Source of the DNA: Climacteris rufus
Lineage: Eukaryota > Chordata > Aves > Passeriformes > Climacteridae
Reading direction: 5' to 3'
DNA length: 64,000 nt
Assembly (NCBI GenBank): GCA_013398175.1
Contig: VZRZ01002682.1
Span: forward strand, 540,392-604,391
The notes under the pieces were generated by a model. The model was given only the letters and a program-made list of their open reading frames with translations. It did not search any database and had not been told where the DNA came from. Shown one piece after another: positions 26,001 to 37,295 of the stretch. The translations under genes and the position numbers were made by a program. Position 1 is the first letter of the stretch. Each line of letters begins with the position of its first letter.

Positions 26001-26822
26001 CACAGGCCACCTCAGCACCCCTGACATCAGACAAACCCCACAAAGTGACCTCTGTTCCATGTGATGGTCCTAGAGGTGGGCACGCAGTGAGCGTCACTGG
26101 AGCAGGCACTGTAGGTGCCCTGCTGAGCAGTGACAGTGGATACACTGGTCATGTCCCGCTCCCAAATTGCACTTTATTTGTTCCCATGTCCCTGGGACAC
26201 GGCTGTGTTCCCCACAGGGCTGCCTCCTGCCCCGGGAGCAGCCCCAGCCATGCACAGAGGAGTGAGCACCGAGTTACACTCACATTGTTTCAACACATTT
26301 GCTTAATTAGTTTATCAAGAAATGTGTTTGGCCTCGTCTGAGGGAAATGCTGTCTGTCATTCCCAGGCATCCTGCCGGGCCCTGGGGAGCTGACAGACCC
26401 TGGCTCCTTCCTATCTCTCCTTAACTCCATTTGCTGGGCCTATTTCCCATTATTTTTTTTTCCATGTAGCACTCCCTTACCATTTTGGGATTAAAGTGAT
26501 AGATAACAAAATTATGTCTAAAAGAAGACTATGACAGGTAGAGGAACAATGTGAGTAAACACTGGGAAGATTGTTTGGAAAAATGTTACATCAATTAAAG
26601 TGTAGAAACTTGAAATAAATTTTATTATTCCAGCTAAATTCTCCATAGAATGGAGTCACTTCACAAAGGTTGCAATGAATGAAAAATTACTAATTATGCA
26701 TAAAATGTAAATTCTGTGCTTCCTTATGTGGAGCAGAGAATGCTCCATCAGTGTTGTGTGGCCTAGACGAGAGGTGGGTATGTGAGCAGGATGTCCCCCA
26801 GCCCTGGATGGAGAGGCTGGGC
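20047..26822. other. Intergenic, no gene recognised
   Basis: Non-coding sequence with a 16-base T run and several AT-rich stretches (for example 21,100-21,200, rich in ATTA/TAAT cores). Open frames up to 153 residues near 20,200-20,670 lie in GC-rich DNA, overlap on both strands and show no domain. Confidence 0.6.
20716..20731. repeat. Poly(T) run, 16 bases
   Basis: Simple homopolymer seen directly. No associated element recognised. Confidence 0.9.
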
Positions 26823-26907
26823 TATATAAGGGAGGTTTTTGGGTGCTTGGGTGCTGGTGGAGAGGGAAGATGAAGGCACTGCTGATCCCAGGTGGGCTCA
26901 GGTAAGC
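26823..26907 (+). promoter_or_regulatory. Candidate TATA promoter with short leader ORF and splice donor
   Basis: TATATAAG at 26823-26830 is followed 40 bases later by an ATG (26870) opening MKALLIPGGL, which runs straight into a near-consensus donor CAG|GTAAGC at 26901/26902. TATA box, short leader, Lys-hydrophobic start and early donor are the layout of many small secreted-protein genes. No convincing second exon was found: the best acceptors downstream (after 27,070) give only a short frame with no cysteine pattern. It could be a non-coding RNA promoter or chance. Confidence 0.3.
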
Positions 26908-29900
26908 AGAAAACACCTTCAGTGATGTAGAATTTACCCCATATGAGCACTTACTGCTTTCCTGGTGTGCAACATTTGAAGTTCAGAGTCCAAGCAAGCC
27001 CAGGATAAAGGAGAAAGTCACAGACCTGCTCCTGCCTGGGGCCCCTGCAGTGTGTTAAACTGTGTGTTGTCTCAGGAATGCAGCTTCAGGGTCTGAAGTA
27101 ACCTTGTCTTCTGCCAGAGGTGCTTCATTCATCATTGGAGAAGATTGAAACCTTCTCCTTTCCCTCGTGGTGATGGGGTGTGAGCTACCTGTTCCTGTTC
27201 CCACACTGCTGATGAGGACACGTCACTTACAAGGTTTCTGGGCTCAGTTTGGCAGGACCTGGCCCAGGGAATCCCAGCTGTTCAGCTGTATCTGCAGTTA
27301 TTTATCTATACCTGGAGTTACTGGAGTGATGCAGGCAGTCCTGGCTGCTATAGGAGCTAAAAACCAGCTTTGCTGTGATAACAGCTGAGCATTTGTAAGC
27401 GATGATTCTTATTCTAATCCTTCCCATGGCTCCTGATGACAGTCTTGGATGTGTCTCGTGTTGTTTCCTGTTGCTTTATAGCCATCTTCTATCAAATTAA
27501 AGTAATAATGTGGGGTTTTTTCATGTGCAGAACATAATTCTAGGGCTCTCACTGGTTGTCCTCTCATGGCAGGATGAGTGTCTGTGTGACAGTGAGGGAG
27601 TCAGCACTGGTGGGCAGTAACCTACTGCAGCTGGTCTTCTGGTCCAGAGCAGCCAGTTACTGGCTGGCAAAGCCTCATGGTGTCTTAACTGAGGTTTCAT
27701 GGGCTTAATGCCTTTTGTCCAGATCCCTTCATGTCTCAGACCCAGTGAGCTGCTGCCAGCCTTGTGATCCTTACACAGCAGCCAACTTATTACCTGACAT
27801 TGCTACCACCAGAGCAACTTGCTGCTGTGGTCAGGGCTGGGGCAAGAGGGTTCTGAAGAAAGGGAACTCAAAAACCTGTTCGTGACTTGGTGGGCTGGGT
27901 GCAGACATGTCTGTTCTGAAATGATGAGATTAGACTTGTGCCAGCTGCAGAACAAAGCAGTACCATAGCTTTTTCTTCCTGATAATCATCCTTCTCTGTT
28001 AAATTAAACCAAAATAGCTCTGACTGGGGAGAAGAGAAACAAAACTTAGTTCAAGGCTTGGAAGAGCAACACAGGAGGTGTTTTCAGACTGTTTCTCCCT
28101 TCCTGGGTGTGCTGGCAGCCCAATGCCGATGCAAAATCTCTGCCCATCCGTAGTGGGGTGTAGAAAAACATCTTTAACTGCTTCTTAGAGTCTTAATTGC
28201 ACTGACAGGACCACTGTGTGATAACTCAGTGTGTATTGGCAGCTCCATTGCCTTTATCTAATTGACCCTGCTCTTACTGAAACCAGGGCATCTTGGTTGT
28301 GCATCAGAGAGGTACAACTGTGGCCTGTCCCAAGTCAGGCAGGATGTAACACATCCATCTGGACAGTGAACTCTTTCTCTTTCCCTGGGGTTGGTGCAGT
28401 TGCCCTCACCCCGGCTGGGGCAGGGAGGAGCAGGGCTGCAGGCCCCGTTATCGCCGCGCAGGCCGCACGGTGCCGGGTGATCCCTGCCAGGCCCCCTGGC
28501 ACTGCCAAGGCACGGGGGCTTCACTCCAAACGCCTCCACCAGGCAGAAACACGACTGCTGCTGCCAAGGGTACAGGAATGGCACTCAGCTCGGGGACAGC
28601 AGGCCATTGCAGCGTGACAGCCACTTCAGCAGTCAGTCCAGCAACGCTCTGTGGAAACAAAAGGTGTCTCCATGCCAGAAGGACTATCTTCACTCCCAGT
28701 GGAATACATCAGATGTCTGCCAATTTCTGGGAGCCTTCCTCGTTAAAAACATGGGGGAATGGGAGTGATGAGTTACACAGCAATGTCGTTCGCAGTTCAA
28801 GGCTAAATATATATGTCACATTCCTATAGCTCTTGCTAGGATAAAGGTTGTACAAGCTGCTTCCAGAGTCTGCTTTCCTTCTCCATCAAAAGCCCCTCCA
28901 GATTCAAAGATATCTGAGCCACTTACATCCTGGATTTCTTCTGGCTTGTTTTGATGGTTTTTTTTTTAGAAAATGAATAAAAGTGAGTGCTTGCTTCTCT
29001 GGCATCACTTTCAATATAATTCTTTGACCTTATAATTTCTTTGACCTTCTTCTATGTGCCTCCCTCCCTATCACAATATCCCTCAAACACCATGGCATAA
29101 GACAAGGGAATCTTGTCTCCATTTTAGAGACACAAGCCTTGTGTGTTCCCTGTCCAAAATTGCAGGCCAAGTATATGTGGGTGGAAAAGGAGAGGCACAG
29201 AAGAAACACTAGTTTTCAGTCAGAGGTCTTTAGAAAACAAATTATCAGTTGGATAAAGCTGGCACTTTCACCATCCAAATTAAAAAAAAAAAGGAAAGTA
29301 ACATAGCATCACTAAAATTTCCTGCAGCTCTACAACCAAAGTGTAGCTCTTTGAGTAGCTGAGTAACTCTGTATATTGCTCCTCTCTATGTAGAGGGGCT
29401 CAGTTCTCACTAGAAAAACTCTGGTACGTATTGTCCTCTCTAACTCCCACTGCACACTTCAGAGTTCAGTGAAATTAGACTAGTTTAAGTACTATTTCAG
29501 CCCTTGTTTAACTTCAGGACACACAGTAACTGCACTGATGGCTCTGCTGTGAACAATGTTTGAAGAGCAAATGCTGGCTCCCTTCAGAAGATGACCAGAG
29601 CTCTCTGCACTCCCATGTCCTGAAGACCTCTGCACAATGTGCCCTTGTCACCAATTTCTTACTGACTGGTCATGGTCCCCTGTCCTGAAGGGATGGCCTG
29701 CAGATATCTAAGCTCACTTCTCTTCTGGAGTGCTCGGTAACAAGTACATGAAAAGCAGATAATTAAAACACTTCAAAGAATTTGGTAATCCAGACTGGGA
29801 CAGAGAAAGGAGCATCAGTCTGCCACCACTGGTCTGCTGCAAAGGCTGTTTGTTTCCGTCTGTATTCCAGATTTCCCAAGGCTGTCATATTGTCAAACAC

Positions 29901-30964
29901 TGGTGTGATCTGTGAGTCTTTATTCCCAGATAAAGATGTGAACTCCCGGCTCTTGTCACAGATAATGGCACAAAGCGTTACAGCGACAACACAAAGACTT
30001 CAAACTCGGCTTCAAATGTGCAGCCATTTGTTACTGTCCTCAGCCTGGGCCAGTCTGCTGCAGGTTGTTCATGGCTGGGAGAGCTGAGCTGTGAGAGCTC
30101 ATCTTGATGTTCCCTGGATCCGTAGGGATTTTCATCCTTCTGTGCAGCCAGGCCAACGCATCTGTCCCTGCCATCAGCCGCTGCAGGGCTGCTAAAGGCT
30201 GGTTACAGAGTGAGGATGAGCAGCCTTGGGGTCCTTCATGCCAAAATGCCAACAGTTCTCATCTGTGGCCTCGCAGGCATCTTTCCTGGCAGCAGGTACC
30301 TCATCAGTGCTGTTTGACTCTGTAAGCGCTGGCACAGCAGGAGTGGGTGCACATCTGGCACGTGGGTTTCTCTCCTGTTGCATTGAAGCTCAAGAGATGA
30401 GATCTCATTTTTCTCTTGCACATGTCAGACCCATCTCCACTGGGAACCTGGAAGTCTGGTTCATTTACTACATCACGGGAAAGTTCTCCAAAAAGAGTGC
30501 CAGTTTTTATAAGAAAACCGGTTCTGAAATGAGTTGTTACATGAAGACACAACCGGGAACTTCTATTTACAGTGGCAATGAGTTTAGGGTAAAATTATAT
30601 TATTGCAGTACGCAGGAAGAACTACATCTTCTGAGGCTGGTGTCATTTCTTTAAGCAGAGTAGCACCAACTCTGGGTTGATGTAGCTGAAAATTGAATTT
30701 CTGATGATGTATGTCATTAGCTGCTTGGAGTTAGAAAAGCTCCTTCTACATCTGTCCCTGGTAGAAAACACTTCAAAAATAATTCTCTGCTCTACTGTGC
30801 TGCAAGTAACCTCTTCCATGGAGGCAGTGGCCGGTACTGCTGTGGTCTCCAACATCCTCCTTTAGCTCAGCCCATCCCAGTGCCTGTGACCAGGCGGGGA
30901 CCGGCAGCCCCTGTCGGAGGCAGCGCTGGAATTGGGATCCCCAGCGCGGGGCCGGGGCCGGACT
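26908..30964. other. Intergenic, no gene recognised
   Basis: Non-coding. A small GC-rich patch lies near 28,400-28,620. A 17-base tandem duplication is listed separately. Open frames up to 142 residues show no domain. Confidence 0.6.
29016..29048 (+). repeat. Tandem 17-bp duplication containing TTTGACCTT
   Basis: TTCTTTGACCTT occurs at 29020-29031 and again at 29037-29048, each preceded by ATAAT, so a unit of about 17 bases is repeated twice. Each copy contains TGACCT, the complement of the AGGTCA nuclear-receptor half-site, extended to AAGGTCAAAG. A receptor-binding role is possible but inferred. Confidence 0.6.
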
Positions 30965-31100
30965 CCCATTGTTCCCGGCCTGCCAGACAAAGGGTTAAGT
31001 AAATGTTTGGAGAAGATAAGGTGCCCTGTTGACAAGCAGCAGGCTCCAGCGGTCTCAGCAGGATCTCTCCCAGCAGTGATAAATGGGGAGGTTTTCAAAG
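30965..31100 (+). promoter_or_regulatory. SOX/TCF/FOX/GATA motif cluster (candidate endoderm or cardiac enhancer)
   Basis: Within 136 bases I read CCCATTGTTC (SOX type, 30965-30974), ACAAAGG (TCF/SOX type, 30987-30993), GTAAATGTTT (forkhead-like, 30999-31008), AGATAAGG (GATA, 31014-31021), TGATAA (GATA, 31077-31082) and TTCAAAG (TCF/LEF, 31094-31100). It directly follows a GC-rich stretch (about 30,880-30,980). SOX17, FOXA, TCF and GATA factors act together in endoderm and heart precursors, where GATA5 is expressed. An autoregulatory GATA5 enhancer is a reasonable hypothesis. Motif co-occurrence alone does not prove it. Confidence 0.4.
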
Positions 31101-31286
31101 TGGGATCAGCAGACGCCACGGAGAGGGCGGTTGTGATGCCGTGATTGGCAGTGGGGAAGGAATCTGAAGGTGTTTAATGATCCCACACTCTGCCGCAGCT
31201 TTTTTAAAGACTCTGTGTCTAGCCAGAGGAAAATCCTCTATCAGCCACAGAGGCTCACGTTCCCAGGTCTTTTTTGTTGTTTTTGC

Positions 31287-31304
31287 TTTTTTTTTTTTTT
31301 TTTT
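31287..31304. repeat. Poly(T) run, 18 bases
   Basis: Simple homopolymer seen directly, preceded by further T-rich sequence from about 31,269. Confidence 0.9.
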
Positions 31305-32366
31305 CCCCACTAAAACATGGGAACATCCACTGAAAGGGATCCTGATAAGGACCCTCTGGGATTCCTCATCCTCTCATATCGGTTTTGTCTCTTTTAATTT
31401 TCTCTTTGAAGTGCCCTGTGTATAGGAGGTGGACTGTTTAGTTTGGCTGACTTTGGTCAGGAACTGGGTTTGGGGGAAATAATGTGCATTAAAAACAATA
31501 ATGTGACTTTTTTCTTTCTCTGCACAGAGGTATTATTCCAATTACTTATTTGACACTCTTTTGCTCTAGTGAATATATTACCAAATGACACCAAGGAAAA
31601 AAAAATCTTTGGAAGAATTTGAATCCCTGATGTGGCATTTGGTATTCAGACCGTTGAAGGTTTTCCCTCCTTTAAAATAGATCCCAAAAGGTGTTTGATG
31701 GGCTGACCACCAAAGACTTTTTTTCCAGATAGGTGAAATATGTTCTGTCCTCATCTCTGGCTGAAAGCTGTCCTGAGCACCAGGAAACCTGCAGTGGTGG
31801 TGTGGAAAATAGAACAGAGCAGTAAAGCCTGGGAGGATGAAGTTTTCCATGTGCCTTTGTGGACTGCCTTTGCAATCAGGATTTTGGTCAGCTGTACTCC
31901 CTGTGGAATGAGGAATGGATATAAAATGCTGCCTGATTCAATCTATACCTGATGTACGACAAGAGAAGTGAGAGAGCTGGGAACACTGATCGATAACTGG
32001 GATCCAGGCAGAGGGAATGAGCTCATCCTTTGGGCCAACCTCATCCTAGAAAGACTGGGATGGCTGGACAAGTCTTTTTTTGGGGAGAAAGCAGTCTGGG
32101 CAGTGCTGATGCTGCTGATCTGGGCAGGCTGGAGGGAGCCAGGGATGGGAGGCTGAAGATGAAAGGAGCCGGGTCCAGCAAAAGGGCCAAATGAGTCGGG
32201 ACATGAAAAGCAGCGGAAAGTATCTGAAGAATGTAAACACCAAGGTGGAAGAGGAATTATTTAGCATGTTATGGGCTTGGAACTAGGTGCAAGGCGATGA
32301 AGCAACAAGGAAAACTCCTTCCTGCAAGCAGGGAAGCTTTGCTAGTGGCTGAAGGTGGAAAGGGAA

Positions 32367-32444
32367 GAAATGGTTTCAGCAGAGCAGCTCAAGAAATGGT
32401 TTCAGCAGAGCAGCTCAAGGAGTGGTTTCAGCAGAGCAACTCAA
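32367..32444 (+). repeat. 26-bp minisatellite, three copies
   Basis: Units at 32367-32392, 32393-32418 and 32419-32444. The first two are identical. The third differs at a few positions. The core is GGTTTCAGCAGAGCA. The unit length is not a multiple of three, so it does not encode an in-frame peptide repeat. Confidence 0.95.
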
Positions 32445-35400
32445 CAAGTCTTCTTGTCTGGAGGCTGCTGGGGCAGGAAGAAATTGCAGCCACTCACTTG
32501 CAGTGTGCATTCCCACTTTCCTGAGCCCAGGCTGGGAACCAAGGGGGGTCACGCCAAGAACAAACGGGATTTAGTGATCGTAAGAGGGGAATGCAAAATG
32601 CCCGAAGGAATTTTGATTGAAATTTTATAACTTCAAGAAAAATCTGTCACAGATAAATCAGGAGGTGGTTTAATAAACAATTTGAGAGATTAGTATTGAA
32701 ACAAATCCCAGTTAAGTCCCAGCAGAGGAGCGGGTAAGGGAAGACCACTGCAGAGAAAGAACGTCAGGGGTATTACAGGCACTAAACAGAAGGCTTTCCA
32801 AATACATAAACAATCTGGGGAGGGGGCAGATTGGGAAACCTGTAAAAATAAGCAGAACCACATTAAAAGGCTAAGAAGTGGAGCACAATCAAATATTGAA
32901 TACGGGATTGCGAGGGAGCTTTCATCTCACAGTGTTGGCCAGACCTTTTGTACCCGGACAGGAGACAAGGTCAGGTCCCCAAGGGTGTGTGGGGCTTGAG
33001 GGGCACAGTCTGTGCCACACTGGCACCCTGGTGAGACGTGGCAGCCTGAAGCCACTGTGACCAACATCGTCCTCCAAAGGTCACACATGAGATAACAGGG
33101 GAAATATCCCTTTAATGAGTATCCTAAATGCTTTAGACACTAAGCAGATGTCTTCCACACAAGATTTCCTAATATCTGAAGTAATAAAAGGGATTTGTAG
33201 CTAAAAAACTTCATAGCAACCCCCTGAAGATCTGCAGGACATGGTGATCCAATAATAGATGAAGGATCTGGCAGAGTGTGTGCAGGTGACTTACACGGAG
33301 TGAAAGCTGGGCCAGCAAAGTCTCTCTGTAAGCAACAAGCCCAGGAACAGGTCTGTAGTGATCTCACCCACTGGGACAAAACCCAAATCCATTTCCACTA
33401 CAGACAGCTGTGTGTTGGTCAATAATGTCACTAAAAAAGGAGATGGCGTGGAGGCAGGGATCTTTGACTTGGGAGATCATTTGAAGCCAGAGTATAAGGC
33501 AAGCATGTCTTATAATTCCAACCCCACATCCCACCTTCTCCAGAGCACTTATGGAAGAGCAGACACACTGCTTCTTGCCCAGACTTTGTGTCCTTGCTTG
33601 CCTACAATGATGCCAGAGTGATTCCCTGGTGGATTCACCAGCAACTTCGGTTCAGAGCCATCCATAGTGTACATTTGACTCTGGATACCTGTTACCATCT
33701 CTGTACCACACCTCTGGCACCGGTGTGAGCAGCCCCTGCAGTGAGAGTTGCCATGCAAGAGGATCTGTAAGAGCCCCTCAGCCAGAGCAGTGGAAGGAGC
33801 TGCACACTGATGCTGCAGGCACAGGCAGGTTTCCATGGGTGATGTCTGGCAGAGGACCAGGGTGTCCAGATGGAGCTGGTGGCATCCTCAGGGTTCACTG
33901 TTACGTCTACCAGGACCATTCAGATGAGGCAATTTTGGTCCATCCAGCTCATTTTCTGACTATCAGCTTTGCAACTGTGTCACCTGGGCTTGAGCAACCA
34001 GCCCTGGTCTGAAACACTCAGTTCACCACCAGAAGGGAAAGGAAATAGCCTGTCTTTGGATGATGTGACTCCTGCTGAGGGAACACTGAGGCATGGGCAG
34101 GAGAGGGCTGCAGAGTGTGATGGAGCTGAAACCAGGAGGAGATGGTGCCTCCATCCTGCTCCTCTGGCTCCCCACCAGCAGCACAGAGACAGACCCTGTA
34201 GATGTCCATGGAGGGCCTATTTTTAATCACCTTTCCACTGGGTTTTTGCAACGCCCCGTTCACACTTGCTCTGTGAAAAAGGATGTCAGAGCAGATTAAC
34301 AGCTGGTTCCTGCCTGCTCCGACAGCTCTGACAATGCGTCCCTTCTTCTCAAGGTGACAGGAACATGCAGCTGCCTAATGGGTACAGAAGTGTCTATTCT
34401 TTCCCAGTGACATTTATTGTGAAATATCTGAGTGGGACTGAGAGACATGCAAGGCTTTCCCTCCCTTATCAGGCGACCCTGGTCAGTGTCCTGCTGTCAA
34501 GGACTAAAGTAATTTATGTCAGAGCTGCAAGTGTTTACTTATCTGCCCCAGCGCCCAGCTCGGCCGAGAGCAGCCAGACTGGCTCCAGTGGGGCTCACCA
34601 GCCTTTTCCTGCCGGTGGGAAAAGCTGGGTGCCGGCCCTGTCCCAGCCAGCCAGGGCAGGAGGGGCGAAAATGGGCCAGCAAAAACCTTCCTGTGGCTCC
34701 CATGCAGGGGGACAGCGGCGGCACAGATGTGAGAGGCACAGATTTGTCAGCAAGAAGTGACATCCCAGAGCAGAAGGGAATAAAACAAAGCCCAAGCAGC
34801 AGCACAAGGCATCTGCTCATATGGCATGGGCTGAGGTGTGAATTTAGAGAGGTGAAACAGAGCAGCATCCAGCCAGTGGAGTCTGCAGCAGGTCCCTGCG
34901 TGGCTTTCCTGGGCATCACACCTGGGAGGCCCCAGAAAGCCCTGGGGAAGGGTGGGAGAGCTGCTTCACAGCAGCACTGTCCTGTTTTCTCACCTTATGG
35001 GCCTTTGGGATTTTACAGAGTGGAGGGTCTGTAAGGGCAGAGGGGATCCAGGGAGGCAGAGCTGTTCAGGGCACAGGGACAGCCCAACACTGGGGACTGC
35101 TGGCTCCGTAGCAGCTTGGCAAGAGCATCCCAAACCCCTGTGAGCCTCACGGGTGGCTTTAAAGGACTTGTCCAGTGCTTCTGTCTTGTGTCATGGCAGA
35201 AACCAGAGATTTCAGTGCATCTGGTCCTGAGACTGTACAACTTTCCCTCAGATTCGGTTCCAAAACTCTCCAGTTTTTGTAAAGCAGCACAATTATCCTG
35301 GCAGTCTGCCCCCACACCGGCCACCATCCGTCATCCCAAACAGGGGAACAACTTTCATCTCTCTGGAACTGCACATCCTTCGTGGCACAGGAGAGATGAG

Positions 35401-37089
35401 CACGGGCCTGAGAGCTCTGCTGCCAGGGGTGCCTCCTTCCTGATGGATGTGCCCAGAGATAAATATGAGGCTGTGGCAGTTTCCTCTCTGAAGCTCACAA
35501 GCTCTTGTTGTCATGCTGGGAAACCTTTAACCAGCTGGGATGTCGTGAACAATAGATTAAGGGAGACAGACTATCTCTTGCTAAATGAGCTGTTATTCAA
35601 AATCAACTTTTTCTTCTTTTTTTTTTCCAACCCAGGGCACTCCTCAGAAAAAAATATTCCACTGACACTGTGTTTCTCTTGACAAATATTTTTCTGAGCT
35701 GTCTCCTCTTCCCGCCCATCAGGGCATGATCAAAGGGCTGGTCCTGCGCTGGGGAGGAGCTGTGAGTGCTCGGGGTGGCTGTGGGGCCCTGATCCTGTGC
35801 TGCCATCCCTGCCTGGTGGCATTGTCCCGAAAGCTGAGGGACCTGGTGTGTTCTCTGATATTGCAGGAGTGCAGATCCTCCTTTGGGGAGTGAGTTGTGT
35901 GGCCATCACAGTGACACTGGTCCTGCTCACCCCAGGAGTGATGCCAGAGGAGTGGCAGAACCAGTGAGGCTCTGCAAGGTGCCTTTCACCTGCAACAAAA
36001 AACTGTATCTGCAGCAGGCAAAGCAGGAGCCTGGTGTCTACTCAGCTTGTCGGGTTTCTTTTTCCAAACACCAGGAGATTGCTGAAGTGCAGGCTGATCC
36101 CATGAAGTGTACCCTCTCCTGGTTTTTGCTCAAAACCCAAAGCAGAGCAGTCAATAACACAAAACCCCAGGGCTCCTCCCTCCACGCTCTGACAGAGGCT
36201 CATATGAAAAAGTACAAAAGCCTCGCTTAAAAAAAGAAGAAAATCAGATATTTATTATGCCTTTGATGTTCTATAAGAACAGTTGTGGCTTCTGCTTAGT
36301 CTCCAACATCCAATTGACAATTGTTTATTAGTTTTAAAATAGCTGAAATTCATGTCAAACATTCCGCATGTTAGAAAAATGTTTATGAAGTGTTATCATA
36401 GTTTATTTAACTGTGAATGTTTAGGAAACCAGCATAAAATATAATGGACCACACAAGGCTCCCAGCAGCCCAGCAATGGTAGGCTCATTTTATGGGGAAG
36501 AGGGATGCCACCTTGTACTCCTGGAGAATCCTCGTGGTCCTTGGGTATGATGTTGTGGCCTCAGGAGAGCAAGAGAACAGGGTTTGGGTTTGTTTTAAGG
36601 ATGTTCCTCCTAAAAAGTTTACTGGAACAATACTCACAATTGCACAGGTTTTAAATCCCAGGAGGGATGGATTTCTTCTTGTGGGCCATGAGGGTTTGCT
36701 GATGGATGCTGAGTGCCCTGAGAGAGGTTTTGGATGCAGGGCATTAATATTCATGCATCATGAGTAGTTCACACTACACAAACATAATATACTCTCCAAG
36801 ACACTGCAAATTTAGCTTTGTATTTGACATAAAGATGCCTTTCTGATAGATTGGCATGGAATTTTAGTCCATTCCCAGGCTGGGGGTGTGCTGGCAGCTG
36901 ACCATGCAGCCCAGTTCTCTTCACATGGTCCTTTGTGTTCAGCTGGAGCAGAGCAGGCAGCATCCTCCAAACACAAGACACCAAATGCAGACTGGGTAAG
37001 CAGTGCCCATCCTTTTCAGACCCTTCTGCTCTGCTTTGCAGCAAAATCTCTCCACCTTTAAGGAATCAGGAGAGCTGCAGAGAAGTATA

Positions 37090-37295
37090 GTAGAATCCTA
37101 TAATGGTTTGGATTCAAAGGGACTTAAATTTCGTTTCATGCCAGGTTGCTTCAAGCCCCATCCAACCTGGTCTTGGACACTTCCAGGGATGGGGCAGCCA
37201 GAGTTTCTCTGGGCACCCTGTGCCAGGGCCACCGCACCCTCACAGGGAAGAATTTCTTCCCAATATCCAATCTAAACCTGCCCTCTGTCAGTTTA
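37090..37295 (-). mobile_element. CR1 LINE 3'-end fragment
   Basis: Reads as the reverse complement of the avian CR1 3' end: it opens with TAGAATCCTATAATGGTTTG, then the diverged equivalents of the lines on 'cttggacacttccagggatg', 'ggcaccctgtgccagggcc' and 'gaatttcttcccaatatcca'. The element is 5'-truncated and non-functional. About 210 bases remain. Confidence 0.88.

Larger units (their letters stand above)
31101..37089. other. Intergenic, no gene recognised
   Basis: Contains an 18-base T run, a 26-bp triple tandem repeat and unclassified sequence from about 31,970 to 33,360 that has the worn look of an old repeat but matches no family I can name. Open frames near 34,500-35,700 (up to 188 residues) overlap on both strands and look like chance. 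Confidence 0.55.
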
